Source of the DNA: Mitsuokella multacida DSM 20544
GTDB lineage: Bacteria > Bacillota > Negativicutes > Selenomonadales > Selenomonadaceae
Assembly: GCF_000155955.1 (NCBI RefSeq)
Contig: NZ_GG697143.2
Location: 62,554 to 126,553 of the forward strand
Direction: 5' to 3'
Length of the DNA stretch: 64,000 nucleotides
The position numbers and the translations under genes were made by a program. The notes under the pieces were generated by a model. That model was given only the letters and a program-made list of their open reading frames with translations, ran no database searches and was not told the origin of the DNA. Positions 31,600-39,490 of this stretch are shown one piece after another. The first letter of the stretch is position 1, and each line of letters starts with the position of its first letter.

Positions 31600-33218
31600 A
31601 GACTCAAGATGTGGGCGTCAATGACCTGCCCTGGATAATCGAATATCATCCCGACCGCTGCACGATGTGCGGCAGCTGCGTGGCATCCTGCTCCTTCAAG
31701 TCCATCAAGGTAGCGGTCCGCGGCCAGTCCCTGACGGTGTCGGAAAAGCCGGTACCGGAGCCGAAGAAGATCCATCGCGTGCGCCCGGTCATCAAGCAGG
31801 TCGCGAGCCTCACGGATTTCTGCCGCGGCTGCGGCATCTGCGAGAAGGTCTGCCCGAATGATGCCATTCATCCGGTCCGCAACCCGGATACGCGCAAGAC
31901 CCTGCTCTCGAAGGACCACGGCCCGATAAAGCGCGGCGGCCGCACGAACCTCAACGCACAGCGCACGCTCGACTCGATCGTCGTCGGCCGCATCTCGCAG
32001 ATGACGGACCCGTCGCTCGATGCCGCGCGCCACACCTTCGACATCCGCTCGCCGTTCGGCCGCGTGCTCTCGGCCAAGGAGCTGCCATTTGCCATCAAGG
32101 ACGGCAAGCTCGTCGAGACGAAGCACACGCCGCCGGTACACTGGATCTACCCGCTGATCTTCTCCGATATGTCCATCGGTGCGCTGTCGACGCGCGCCTG
32201 GGAAGCTGTCGCACTCGCTGTCGGCTACCTCAACGAGAAGTGTGGCTTGCCGGTCCGCATGAGCTCTGGTGAGGGCGGCATGCCGGTAAAGCTCCTCGAA
32301 TCGGACTATCTCAAGTACTTCATCATCCAGATCGCATCCGGCCACTTCGGCTGGAACCGCATCATCAAGGCCATGCCGCACATGAAGACGGACCCTGCGG
32401 GTATCCTCATCAAGATCGGCCAGGGCGCAAAGCCGGGCGACGGCGGCCTGCTGCCGGAGGCAAAGGTCGCAGAGCATGTCCAGGCCATCCGCGGCGTACC
32501 GAAGGCGACGCTCGCCTCGCCGCCGAACCATCAGGGCCTGTACTCCATCGAGGAATCCGTCCAGAAGATGCATCTCTCGATGAACGCGGCTTTCGGCTTC
32601 CGCGTGCCGGTCGCCATCAAGTGCGCGGCCTCGGCCACGTCGGTATCCGTCTACAACAATCTGCTGCGCGACCCGTACAAGATCTGCGGCGGCTTCTTCA
32701 TCGACGGCATCCAGGGCGGCACGGGCGCGGCCAATGAGGTCTCGCTCGACCACACGGGCCATCCGGTCGTCTCGAAGATCCGCGACTGCTACCTCGCAGC
32801 CGTCAAGCAGGGCCTGCAGGGCCAGATCCCGCTTTACGGCGGCGGCGGCATCGGCATGACGGGCAACGCCGCAGCCGACGCCTTCAAGATAATGTGCCTC
32901 GGCGCCAACGGCGTTTTCGTCGGCAAGATCCTCATCCAGCTCCTCGGTTGCATCGGCAACGAGCAGGGCCGCTGCAATTCCTGCAACACGGGCAAGTGCC
33001 CGATGGGCATCTGCTCGCAGGACCCGCGCCTCGTCAAGCGTCTCGACATCGACCGCGGCGCGCAGAAGATCGTCGACTACGTGCTGGCCTTCGACGCCGA
33101 GCTCAAGAAGCTCATGGCGCCGATCGGCAACAGCTCGCTGCCGATTGGCCGCAGCGACGCGCTCGTCTCCACGGACAAGGCCGTGGCCGACAAGCTTGGC
33201 ATCCAGTACGTTTGCTGA
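31587..33218 (+). CDS. Glutamate synthase, FMN-binding synthase subunit with N-terminal ferredoxin domain
   Basis: This 543-residue subunit makes glutamate from 2-oxoglutarate and ammonia. The N-terminal 100 residues are a two-cluster ferredoxin domain (CTMCGSCVASC at about 28-38 and CRGCGICEKVCP at about 75-86). The rest is the GltS FMN TIM barrel: GEGGMPVKLLES, IKIGQGAKPGDGGLLP, LASPPNHQGLYSIE, DGIQGGTGAA and YGGGGIGMTGNAAADAFKIM. The Cys-rich GRCNSCNTGKCPMGICSQD holds the 3Fe-4S cluster. Start ATG 31587 follows CTGGAGGTACAGAG. Confidence 0.92.
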   Translation: MEAVKTQDVGVNDLPWIIEYHPDRCTMCGSCVASCSFKSIKVAVRGQSLTVSEKPVPEPKKIHRVRPVIKQVASLTDFCRGCGICEKVCPNDAIHPVRNPDTRKTLLSKDHGPIKRGGRTNLNAQRTLDSIVVGRISQMTDPSLDAARHTFDIRSPFGRVLSAKELPFAIKDGKLVETKHTPPVHWIYPLIFSDMSIGALSTRAWEAVALAVGYLNEKCGLPVRMSSGEGGMPVKLLESDYLKYFIIQIASGHFGWNRIIKAMPHMKTDPAGILIKIGQGAKPGDGGLLPEAKVAEHVQAIRGVPKATLASPPNHQGLYSIEESVQKMHLSMNAAFGFRVPVAIKCAASATSVSVYNNLLRDPYKICGGFFIDGIQGGTGAANEVSLDHTGHPVVSKIRDCYLAAVKQGLQGQIPLYGGGGIGMTGNAAADAFKIMCLGANGVFVGKILIQLLGCIGNEQGRCNSCNTGKCPMGICSQDPRLVKRLDIDRGAQKIVDYVLAFDAELKKLMAPIGNSSLPIGRSDALVSTDKAVADKLGIQYVC

Positions 33219-33236
33219 TAGCAGGAGGAGAGCTTA

Positions 33237-35573
33237 ATGTTTAAGATAGATACCATGAAAGGGCATGAACGCATGTCCACCCAGGACCTGCTCCTGGCCA
33301 TCGGCGAAGCCGTCAAGCAGGGCGAGACGGATTTTGAGATCAAGGCATCCGGTCAGCACGACATCGGCGGTCCGCTCTGGCATCCGGAAGGCAAGAAGCT
33401 GCACTTCCACGTCTGGAACGCCGGTCAGCGCACGGGTTCGATGTGCCTGCCGGGCACGGAGATTGTCATCGAGGAGTCGACGTCGGCTGACGTCGGCTGG
33501 CTCAATGCCGGCGGCATCATCACGGTCAAGTGCGATGCCGGCGATACGGCGGGCCACTGCTCGTCGGGCGGCAAGATCTTCATCGGCGGCCGCGGCGGCA
33601 CGCGCACGGGCTCGCTGATGAAGCACGACCCGCTCTATGAGGAGCCGGAGCTCTGGATCCTCAAGAATGTCGGCTCGTTCTCGTTCGAGTTCATGGGCGG
33701 CGGCAAGGCCGTCGTCTGCGGCTACGACAGCGCGGAGTTCGACTCGGTCCTCGGCGAGCGCGCCTGTGTCGGTATGGTCGGCGGCACGGTCTATGTGCGC
33801 GGCCCGATCGGCACGCATCCGGCTGACATCATCTGCTCCGCGCTCGACGAGGATGACATCGCCTTCCTCGCGGGGGGCATGGATGACTTCCTCGCGCACA
33901 TCGAGCGCCCGGAGCTCAAGGCAGAGCTCACCAACTGGAGCGAGTGGCACAAGCTGCGCCCGCTGACGGCTGCGGAGCGCAAGCCGAAACCAGCGCCGGA
34001 CCTCCATTCCTTCCGCCTGCACGAGTGGGTCAAGGGCGGCATCTTCTCGGATGTCGCACACGATGACTTCGCGGTCCACAATACGATCACGCACGGCCTC
34101 TACCGCCTGCGCGTGCCGAGCTGGGACAATGCGAAGTACGCAGCACCGTGCGAATTCAACTGTCCGACGGGCATCCCGACGCAGCTGCGCTACAAGTACA
34201 TCCGCAACGGCGAGCTCGACAAGGCCATCCAGCTCGAGCTCGACTACACGCCGTTCCCGGGCTGCGTCTGCGGCTCTGTCTGCCCGAACCCCTGCATGGA
34301 TGCCTGCACGCGCGGCACGATCGATGAGCCAATCCAGATCGGCGACCTCGGCTACAGCTCCGCCTTTGCGAAGGTCGAGCCGCCGAAGGCGAAGACGGGC
34401 AAGAAGATCGGCATCATCGGCGGCGGCGTCGCCGGTCTCTCGACGGCCTGGCAGCTCGCCCGCAAGGGCCATGATGTCACGGTCTACGACGATGCCGACC
34501 ACATCGGCGGCAAGCTCGAGCAGGTCATCCCGCGCGGACGTCTCTCGCACGAGCTGCTCGAGTCGGAGCTCAAGCGCATCGAGAGCGTCGGCGTCAAGTT
34601 CGTCGAGGGATGCAAGGTCGACCGCGAGAAGTTCGACAAGATCCGCGAAGCGAGCGACGCCGTCGTCGTCGCGACGGGCGGCACCAAGTCCCGCTACTTC
34701 CCGTGGGAGGGTGTCGAGCGCCTGACGATGGGCCTCGAGTACCTCAAGGCCATCAACCGCGGCGAGCATCCGAAGACGGGCAAGAAAGTCGTCGTCATCG
34801 GCGCCGGCAACTCCGGCATGGACACGTGCCGCGGCGCCTACGAGATGGGCGCGGAGTCGGTCATCGCTGTCGATGTCCAGAAGCCGGCTGCTTTCCAGAA
34901 GGAAATCGCCTACTTCGAGGGCCTCGGCGGCAAGATCGTCTGGCCGTTCTTCACGAGCAAGATCACGCCGGAAGGTGTCTACGGCAATGACGGCCGCTTC
35001 ATCGAAGCCGACCAGGTTATCGTCTCCATCGGCGAGGCGCCAGTCCTCGACTTCCTGCCGGAGGATGAGGGCATCGAGTACTTCCGCAAGAGCTGGCTCG
35101 TGCCGAAGAAAGACCTCTCCATCATGGACGGCGTCTTCACGGCCGGCGACACGATCAAACCGGGCCGCCTGACGGATGCCATCGGCAGCGGCCGAAAGGC
35201 AGCCTGGTACGTCGACCAGTACGTCATGGGCAAAGAGTACAAGGCTTTCCCCGAGAAGAAGCAGGTCCCGGCCGACCGTCTCTCGAAGGCCTACTTCGAG
35301 AAGTGCCACCACTGCGAGCTCGGCGACCCGGTCAGCGACTACAAGCGCTGCGTGAGCTGCGGCACCTGCCGCGACTGCAAGATGTGCCTTGAATCCTGCC
35401 CGGAGAAGGCCATCAACCGCATCGAGCACGAGGACGGCACGATCGAGTACACGAGTGACCCGAACCGCTGCATCGGCTGCGGCATCTGCGCCGGCGTCTG
35501 CCCGTGCGGCGTCTGGACGATCCAGGACAACCCAGAGAAGATTCCGATGTACTCTACGGGTGCCAAAGCCTGA
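33237..35573 (+). CDS. Glutamate synthase GXGXG domain fused to FAD/NAD(P)H oxidoreductase (GltD-like) with C-terminal ferredoxin
   Basis: A 778-residue fusion that completes the split glutamate synthase. Residues 20-240 form the GXGXG beta-helix normally at the C-terminus of GltB (GGIITVKCDAGDTAGHCSSGG, GGRGGTRTGSLM). The second part is the small subunit: Cys clusters PCEFNCPTGIP and PGCVCGSVCPNPCMDACTRG, FAD motif KIGIIGGGVAGLSTAWQLA (about 395), NAD(P)H motif VVVIGAGNSGMD (about 520) and AGDTIKPGR. Two 4Fe-4S motifs at the end (CVSCGTCRDCKMCLESCP, CIGCGICAGVCPCG) suggest electron exchange with ferredoxin. ATG 33237 follows GCAGGAGGAGAGC. Confidence 0.9.
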   Translation: MFKIDTMKGHERMSTQDLLLAIGEAVKQGETDFEIKASGQHDIGGPLWHPEGKKLHFHVWNAGQRTGSMCLPGTEIVIEESTSADVGWLNAGGIITVKCDAGDTAGHCSSGGKIFIGGRGGTRTGSLMKHDPLYEEPELWILKNVGSFSFEFMGGGKAVVCGYDSAEFDSVLGERACVGMVGGTVYVRGPIGTHPADIICSALDEDDIAFLAGGMDDFLAHIERPELKAELTNWSEWHKLRPLTAAERKPKPAPDLHSFRLHEWVKGGIFSDVAHDDFAVHNTITHGLYRLRVPSWDNAKYAAPCEFNCPTGIPTQLRYKYIRNGELDKAIQLELDYTPFPGCVCGSVCPNPCMDACTRGTIDEPIQIGDLGYSSAFAKVEPPKAKTGKKIGIIGGGVAGLSTAWQLARKGHDVTVYDDADHIGGKLEQVIPRGRLSHELLESELKRIESVGVKFVEGCKVDREKFDKIREASDAVVVATGGTKSRYFPWEGVERLTMGLEYLKAINRGEHPKTGKKVVVIGAGNSGMDTCRGAYEMGAESVIAVDVQKPAAFQKEIAYFEGLGGKIVWPFFTSKITPEGVYGNDGRFIEADQVIVSIGEAPVLDFLPEDEGIEYFRKSWLVPKKDLSIMDGVFTAGDTIKPGRLTDAIGSGRKAAWYVDQYVMGKEYKAFPEKKQVPADRLSKAYFEKCHHCELGDPVSDYKRCVSCGTCRDCKMCLESCPEKAINRIEHEDGTIEYTSDPNRCIGCGICAGVCPCGVWTIQDNPEKIPMYSTGAKA

Positions 35574-35597
35574 GGATCTATCGGAGCACAAAGCAAT

Positions 35598-35638
35598 AAA
35601 AATCAGCCTTTCCACTGCGACGTGGAAAGGCTGATTTT
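35598..35638. terminator. Bidirectional terminator of glutamate synthase and MATE genes
   Basis: AAAATCAGCCTTTCCAC and GTGGAAAGGCTGATTTT form a perfect 17-bp stem with a 7-nt loop. Its last T is the first base of parS 6. Confidence 0.88.
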
Positions 35639-35653
35639 GTTTCACGTGAAACA
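35638..35653. promoter_or_regulatory. parS: parS site 6, abutting a terminator
   Basis: A perfect TGTTTCACGTGAAACA between the convergent glutamate synthase and MATE genes. It is the most distal parS seen, about 34 kb from oriC. Confidence 0.95.
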
Positions 35654-35667
35654 TTTAGGGGCGGCCA

Positions 35668-37065
35668 TCAGGCATTCCTGCCATTGATATCGGTCAGGCG
35701 GATTCCCTTCTGTGCAGCATCCATGTTCTTGAACTCGCGCATCCGGCTGACGAGCAGGAAGAGGCCGAAGAGAAGGGCTGTGACGTCAGCGGCCGGCACC
35801 GCGAGCCAGACGCCCGAGAGCCCGAGCATCCGGGGCAGGGTCAAGAGGAAGAAGACGATGCCGAGCAGGTTGCGGGCAAACGACATCAGCGCGGACGTGC
35901 GGCCATCGGAGATGGCCGTGAAGAAGCCGGAGATGAAGAGGTTGAACCCGCAGAGCAGGAACGTGAAGGAAAAGAGCGCGAAGCCCTGGCGCGTGAGCTC
36001 GTAGACGTGGCCGCCCTGTGGCAGGAACAGCGAGACAAGTGGCTCAGCGAGCAGATGCGAGAGGCTGAAGGAGATCAGCGCACCGCCTGCGATGACCGTC
36101 AGGCTCAGGCGGACGAGGCGGCGCAGCTCCCCGAAGTCCCGTGCGCCGAAGCGGTAGGAGAAGATCGGGGCGACGCCGTTCGTGAAGCCCATGTAGACGG
36201 CCGTCAGCAGCATCTCCGCATAGAGGATGACGGAGATGGCCGCAACGCCGTCGGCGCCGGCATAGCGGAAGGTCAGGATGTTGAACAGGAAGGTCGTGAT
36301 GCCGACCGAGAGCTGCGTGACGAGCTCTGAGCTGCCGTTGTAGAAGGCCTGGCCGAGCGCGCGCCACTCGAGGCGGGGCTTCGCGAAGCGGATCAGATGG
36401 CTGAAGCGATAGAAGTAGACGAGGCCAATGACGCCGGCAATCAGGTCGGCAATGCCCGTTGCGAGGCCCGCGCCGAAGATGCCGAGGCCGAGATGCGCGA
36501 GGAACAGGTAGTCGAGGCTCGCGTTTGTCAGACCGGCCAGCACGGAGACGATGAAGCCCTGCATTGGCCGGCCGTCCGCGATGAAGAAGGCGTTGAAGAG
36601 AATCATGAGCGCGGCGAATGGGAAGAACGGCAGCAGCGAGTAGAGGTAGCTGCGGCAGTCTGCCATGAGCTCTGGCGAGGCGCCGAGCAAGGTGAGCAGG
36701 CTGTCGCCGGCGGCAATCGTCAGCGTGGCCAGGACCGTGGCGAGCACGGCTGTCGTCACGGTGATCATCGTAAAGTGCTGGCGCGCGAGCTGCGGCTTGT
36801 TCTCGCCAAGATTCTTGGCGACGAGTGCCGAGCCGCCCGAGGCCAGCATGATGGCGAGGCCGAAGACGACGTTGATGGCGGGGTAGACGATATTGGAAGC
36901 GGCCAGCGCGTCGCTGCCGGCATAGCGCCCGATGAAGATGCCGTCCGTCACCGTGTAGAGCGAGATGATGATCATCATGCCGATGGACGGCGCGGCAAAG
37001 CGCAGCAGGCTGCCGAGCCGGAAACGGCGGGCGAGCGGTGAGTGTTTTGTCGTTGTGCGTTGCAT
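35668..37065 (-). CDS. MATE family multidrug efflux transporter
   Basis: A 465-residue, 12-TM Na+ or H+ coupled exporter of the MATE/MepA type. It begins MQRTTTKHSPLARRF, followed by the family's first helix APSIGMMIISLYTVTDGIFIGRY and the LAASNIVYPAINVVFGLAIMLASGGSALVAK segment. The symmetric second half has QAFYNGSSELVTQLSVGITTFLFN and GVAPIFSYRFGARDF. The frame is open far upstream, but ATG 37065 is preceded by AAAGGATC and by a MerR-type promoter. Divergent merR control strongly suggests drug-inducible export. Confidence 0.92.
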   Translation of the reverse strand: MQRTTTKHSPLARRFRLGSLLRFAAPSIGMMIIISLYTVTDGIFIGRYAGSDALAASNIVYPAINVVFGLAIMLASGGSALVAKNLGENKPQLARQHFTMITVTTAVLATVLATLTIAAGDSLLTLLGASPELMADCRSYLYSLLPFFPFAALMILFNAFFIADGRPMQGFIVSVLAGLTNASLDYLFLAHLGLGIFGAGLATGIADLIAGVIGLVYFYRFSHLIRFAKPRLEWRALGQAFYNGSSELVTQLSVGITTFLFNILTFRYAGADGVAAISVILYAEMLLTAVYMGFTNGVAPIFSYRFGARDFGELRRLVRLSLTVIAGGALISFSLSHLLAEPLVSLFLPQGGHVYELTRQGFALFSFTFLLCGFNLFISGFFTAISDGRTSALMSFARNLLGIVFFLLTLPRMLGLSGVWLAVPAADVTALLFGLFLLVSRMREFKNMDAAQKGIRLTDINGRNA

Positions 37066-37102
37066 ATCTATCAAGATCCTTTCAGAAAACTGTCCTATAC
37101 TC

Positions 37103-37133
37103 ATGGTAGGGTATACAGTAACTGTAAAGTCAA
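37103..37133 (-). promoter_or_regulatory. MerR-type promoter of the MATE gene (19-bp spacer)
   Basis: On the minus strand, -35 TTGACT (37128-37133) and -10 TACCAT (37103-37108) are separated by 19 bp, the overlong spacing that MerR regulators untwist. The perfect dyad TACAGTAACTGTA (37114-37126) lies in the spacer. Confidence 0.75.
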
Positions 37134-37146
37134 GGGAGAACGTCAT

Positions 37147-38019
37147 ATGGAACCAAAACCGATGCTTCATACGGGCGAATTCGCCAAGCTCTGCGGCGTC
37201 AACAAGCGCACGCTCCACTACTACGACGAGCAGGGCATCTTCTCGCCCGACCACGTCGATGCGAACGGCTACCGCTGCTATGCCGTGCGGCAGCTCTATC
37301 CCTTCATCATGATCCGGCTGCTGCGGCAGATGGGACTCGACCTCGCAGAGATACAGGACTACATGAGCCACCGCAGCCCCGCACGCCTTGAGACGCTGCT
37401 CAAAGAGCAGGAGGCGTGGCTTGACGGCGAGCTGCGCCGCCTCCAGTACATGAAGGAGATCGTGCGGAACCAGAGGGATGTGCTCGCCGTCGCACACCGC
37501 GTCCACTGCGATGATGTGGAAATCGAGGAATGGCCGGCAGCCAACCTCATCTACTCGCGCCCTGTGCGCGCACTGCTGCAGGCCGGCGATGAGACGGGCG
37601 TGGAGCGCGTCATCATGGAGCACATGCGCTACATGATGGAGCACGAACTGACGACGGGGCAGGTCTTCGGTGCGATGGTGAGGACGGAAGACTGCCTCGG
37701 CCCGGATGGCGAGACGGGGCTCTTTGCGCGCTTCTTCACCGTCACGACAAAGAGCATTGATCATGTGCCAGAGGACCTCTGCGCCGTCCGTCCGGCGGGC
37801 CGCTACCTCGTGACCTACTTCAAGGGCGACTACATGAAGACGGGGCCAGCCTACGCGCGCCTGCGCCGCTGGCTGCAGGCGCATCCCGAGTGGCGGCCGG
37901 GAGACTACTCCTATGAAGAGAGCATCTTGGAGGACCTCAGTACCGCCAATCCGCAGGAGTACATCACGCGCGTCGCCGTCCTGCTGCAGCAGAGCGATGA
38001 CAAGAGAGGAGATAGATGA
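37147..38019 (+). CDS. MerR-family regulator with C-terminal effector domain (BmrR/TipA-like)
   Basis: A 290-residue regulator. Residues 6-75 form the MerR winged helix (HTGEFAKLCGVNKRTLHYYDEQGIFSPDHVDANGYR is the diagnostic helix-turn-helix and wing). A coiled-coil dimerisation helix (LETLLKEQEAWLDGELRRLQYMKEIV) follows at about 85-115. The C-terminal 160 residues are a GyrI-like drug-sensing domain. Predicted to activate the divergent MATE pump by binding the 19-bp-spaced promoter in between. ATG 37147 follows AAGGGAGAACGTC. lysR starts 2 nt beyond the stop. Confidence 0.9.
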   Translation: MEPKPMLHTGEFAKLCGVNKRTLHYYDEQGIFSPDHVDANGYRCYAVRQLYPFIMIRLLRQMGLDLAEIQDYMSHRSPARLETLLKEQEAWLDGELRRLQYMKEIVRNQRDVLAVAHRVHCDDVEIEEWPAANLIYSRPVRALLQAGDETGVERVIMEHMRYMMEHELTTGQVFGAMVRTEDCLGPDGETGLFARFFTVTTKSIDHVPEDLCAVRPAGRYLVTYFKGDYMKTGPAYARLRRWLQAHPEWRPGDYSYEESILEDLSTANPQEYITRVAVLLQQSDDKRGDR

Positions 38020-38020
38020 A

Positions 38021-38881
38021 ATGGATTTAAAGCAATTGCGCTATTTCATGGCGATCGTGGAGGAGCGGCAGATCACAGCGGCCGCGAGGCGGCTGCACAT
38101 GGCCCAGCCGCCACTGAGCAACCAGATGAAGATGCTCGAGGACGAGATCGGGCTCCAGCTCTTCCGGCGTGGGCCGCACCACATCGAGCTGACCGAGGCC
38201 GGCGAGCTGCTCGCCGCCCGCGCGGCCCAGCTCTTAGACATGGCGGCCATGACGAAGCGAGAGCTCCAAGACCTCAAGCAGGGGCTCTGCGGCACGCTCG
38301 CCATCGGCACGGTCTCCTCGTCCGGCAACCTGCTGATGCACGAGGGCATGCAGGCCTTCCGCGCGAAGTTCCCGCGCGTCCACTTTGAGATCCACGACGG
38401 CAATACGTACCAGCTCATCGACATGCTGGAGAAGCGGCTCATCGAGATTGCCATCGTCCGCACGCCGTTCAACGCCTCGCGCTTCAACTGCAAGTACCGC
38501 CAGCCGGAGCCGATGATCGCCGCGATGACGCCAGAGCTTGACTGGGCAACGCAGCAGCAGGAAATCGCGGTGGAAGAGCTCGCAGACAGGCCGCTGATTC
38601 TCTACCGCCGCTTCGAGCAGCTCCTGCTCGATACCTTCGCTGCGCATGGGTTTACGCCGGACGTCGCCTGCCTCAACGACGATGCGCGCACGACAATCCT
38701 CTGGGCCAATGCGGGCCTCGGCGTGGCCATCGCACCGGCCGCCGCTGTCGACCTCGCCGCCCACAACCACCTGCACGTCAAGAACATCGCGGAGCCCTCT
38801 CTGCGCACGCGGCTCGCCGCCATCTGGCCGCGCGAAGCCTACATTTCCTCGCTTGCCGAGCACTTCCTGGAATATTTTTGA
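38021..38881 (+). CDS. LysR-family transcriptional regulator
   Basis: A 286-residue protein. The N-terminal winged HTH reads MDLKQLRYFMAIVEERQITA, RRLHMAQPPLSNQMKMLEDEIG (recognition helix), LFRRG. The rest is the periplasmic-binding-like co-inducer domain (GTLAIGTVSSSGNLLMHEGM, DARTTILWANAGLGVAIAPAA). It is transcribed with merR, with translation almost coupled. Its target and ligand are not evident; it may co-regulate the drug-response unit or the downstream secreted-protein gene. ATG 38021 follows AGAGAGGAGATAG. Confidence 0.88.
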   Translation: MDLKQLRYFMAIVEERQITAAARRLHMAQPPLSNQMKMLEDEIGLQLFRRGPHHIELTEAGELLAARAAQLLDMAAMTKRELQDLKQGLCGTLAIGTVSSSGNLLMHEGMQAFRAKFPRVHFEIHDGNTYQLIDMLEKRLIEIAIVRTPFNASRFNCKYRQPEPMIAAMTPELDWATQQQEIAVEELADRPLILYRRFEQLLLDTFAAHGFTPDVACLNDDARTTILWANAGLGVAIAPAAAVDLAAHNHLHVKNIAEPSLRTRLAAIWPREAYISSLAEHFLEYF

Positions 38882-38998
38882 CTCAGTCAATTAATTTAAC
38901 GGAAATCCAACGGCTATCTAAGCGGACTGCAAAATCACGCGGCTATACTGTCATCATCAAAAGGAAGACAGACTCCATATAGAAAAGAGGAGATTATC

Positions 38999-39298
38999 AT
39001 GATGAAGTTGAACTGGAAGAAAAGCATGGCTGCCGTCCTGGCAGGCATCATGAGCTTTGGCGTGCTGAGCACGACGCTGGCTGTCCCTGCAGAAGCAGCT
39101 GCGCATCACTACGAGGATTCGAATTGGCATTCGCACCATGACCGTCAGGTCGAGAAACAACGCCATGAAGCGCATGAGCGCTGGGAACGCGAGCACCGTC
39201 GCACAGAGAAGTCCTCGAAGGGTCACTCGACGGGTGAGGTCACGACGGCCGCCATCCTCGGTGCCGTCGTCGGCGCTGTCATTGCCAAGAATACCTGA
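38999..39298 (+). CDS. Small His-rich secreted protein with C-terminal glycine-zipper-like helix
   Basis: A 99-residue protein with a signal peptide (MMKLNWKKSMAAVLAGIMSFGVLSTTLAVPAEA, cleavage near residue 33). The mature part is very rich in His, Glu, Arg and Lys (HHYEDSNWHSHHDRQ, RHEAHERWEREHRRTEK) and ends in a hydrophobic, Gly/Ala-containing segment (TTAAILGAVVGAVIAKNT), resembling glycine-zipper membrane tails. A metal-binding or envelope-stress role is possible but unproven. AGAGGAG lies 7 nt before the first ATG (38999); the next ATG at 39002 is an equal alternative. Confidence 0.7.
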   Translation: MMKLNWKKSMAAVLAGIMSFGVLSTTLAVPAEAAAHHYEDSNWHSHHDRQVEKQRHEAHERWEREHRRTEKSSKGHSTGEVTTAAILGAVVGAVIAKNT

Positions 39299-39410
39299 TG
39301 CCCGAGCACCCAGCTCCAGCAGGGCCCGGAAATAAATTTGCTTCCGAGGCGTCTGGGAGAAGGAAAACGCCCTCGTTTTGGCGAAATTATTACCATTGAA
39401 TACGAGAATT

Positions 39411-39449
39411 AAAGACCGCTGTTCTGCAAAGAAAAGCGGTTTTCTTTTT
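39411..39449 (+). terminator. Terminator before the tannase gene
   Basis: ACCGCT (39415-39420) pairs with AGCGGT (39435-39440) and is followed by TTTTCTTTTTG. The stem is short, so termination may be incomplete. Confidence 0.55.
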
Positions 39450-39490
39450 GTCATGATCATCGTGATCGCTGTGAAAGGATGGGAATATCC

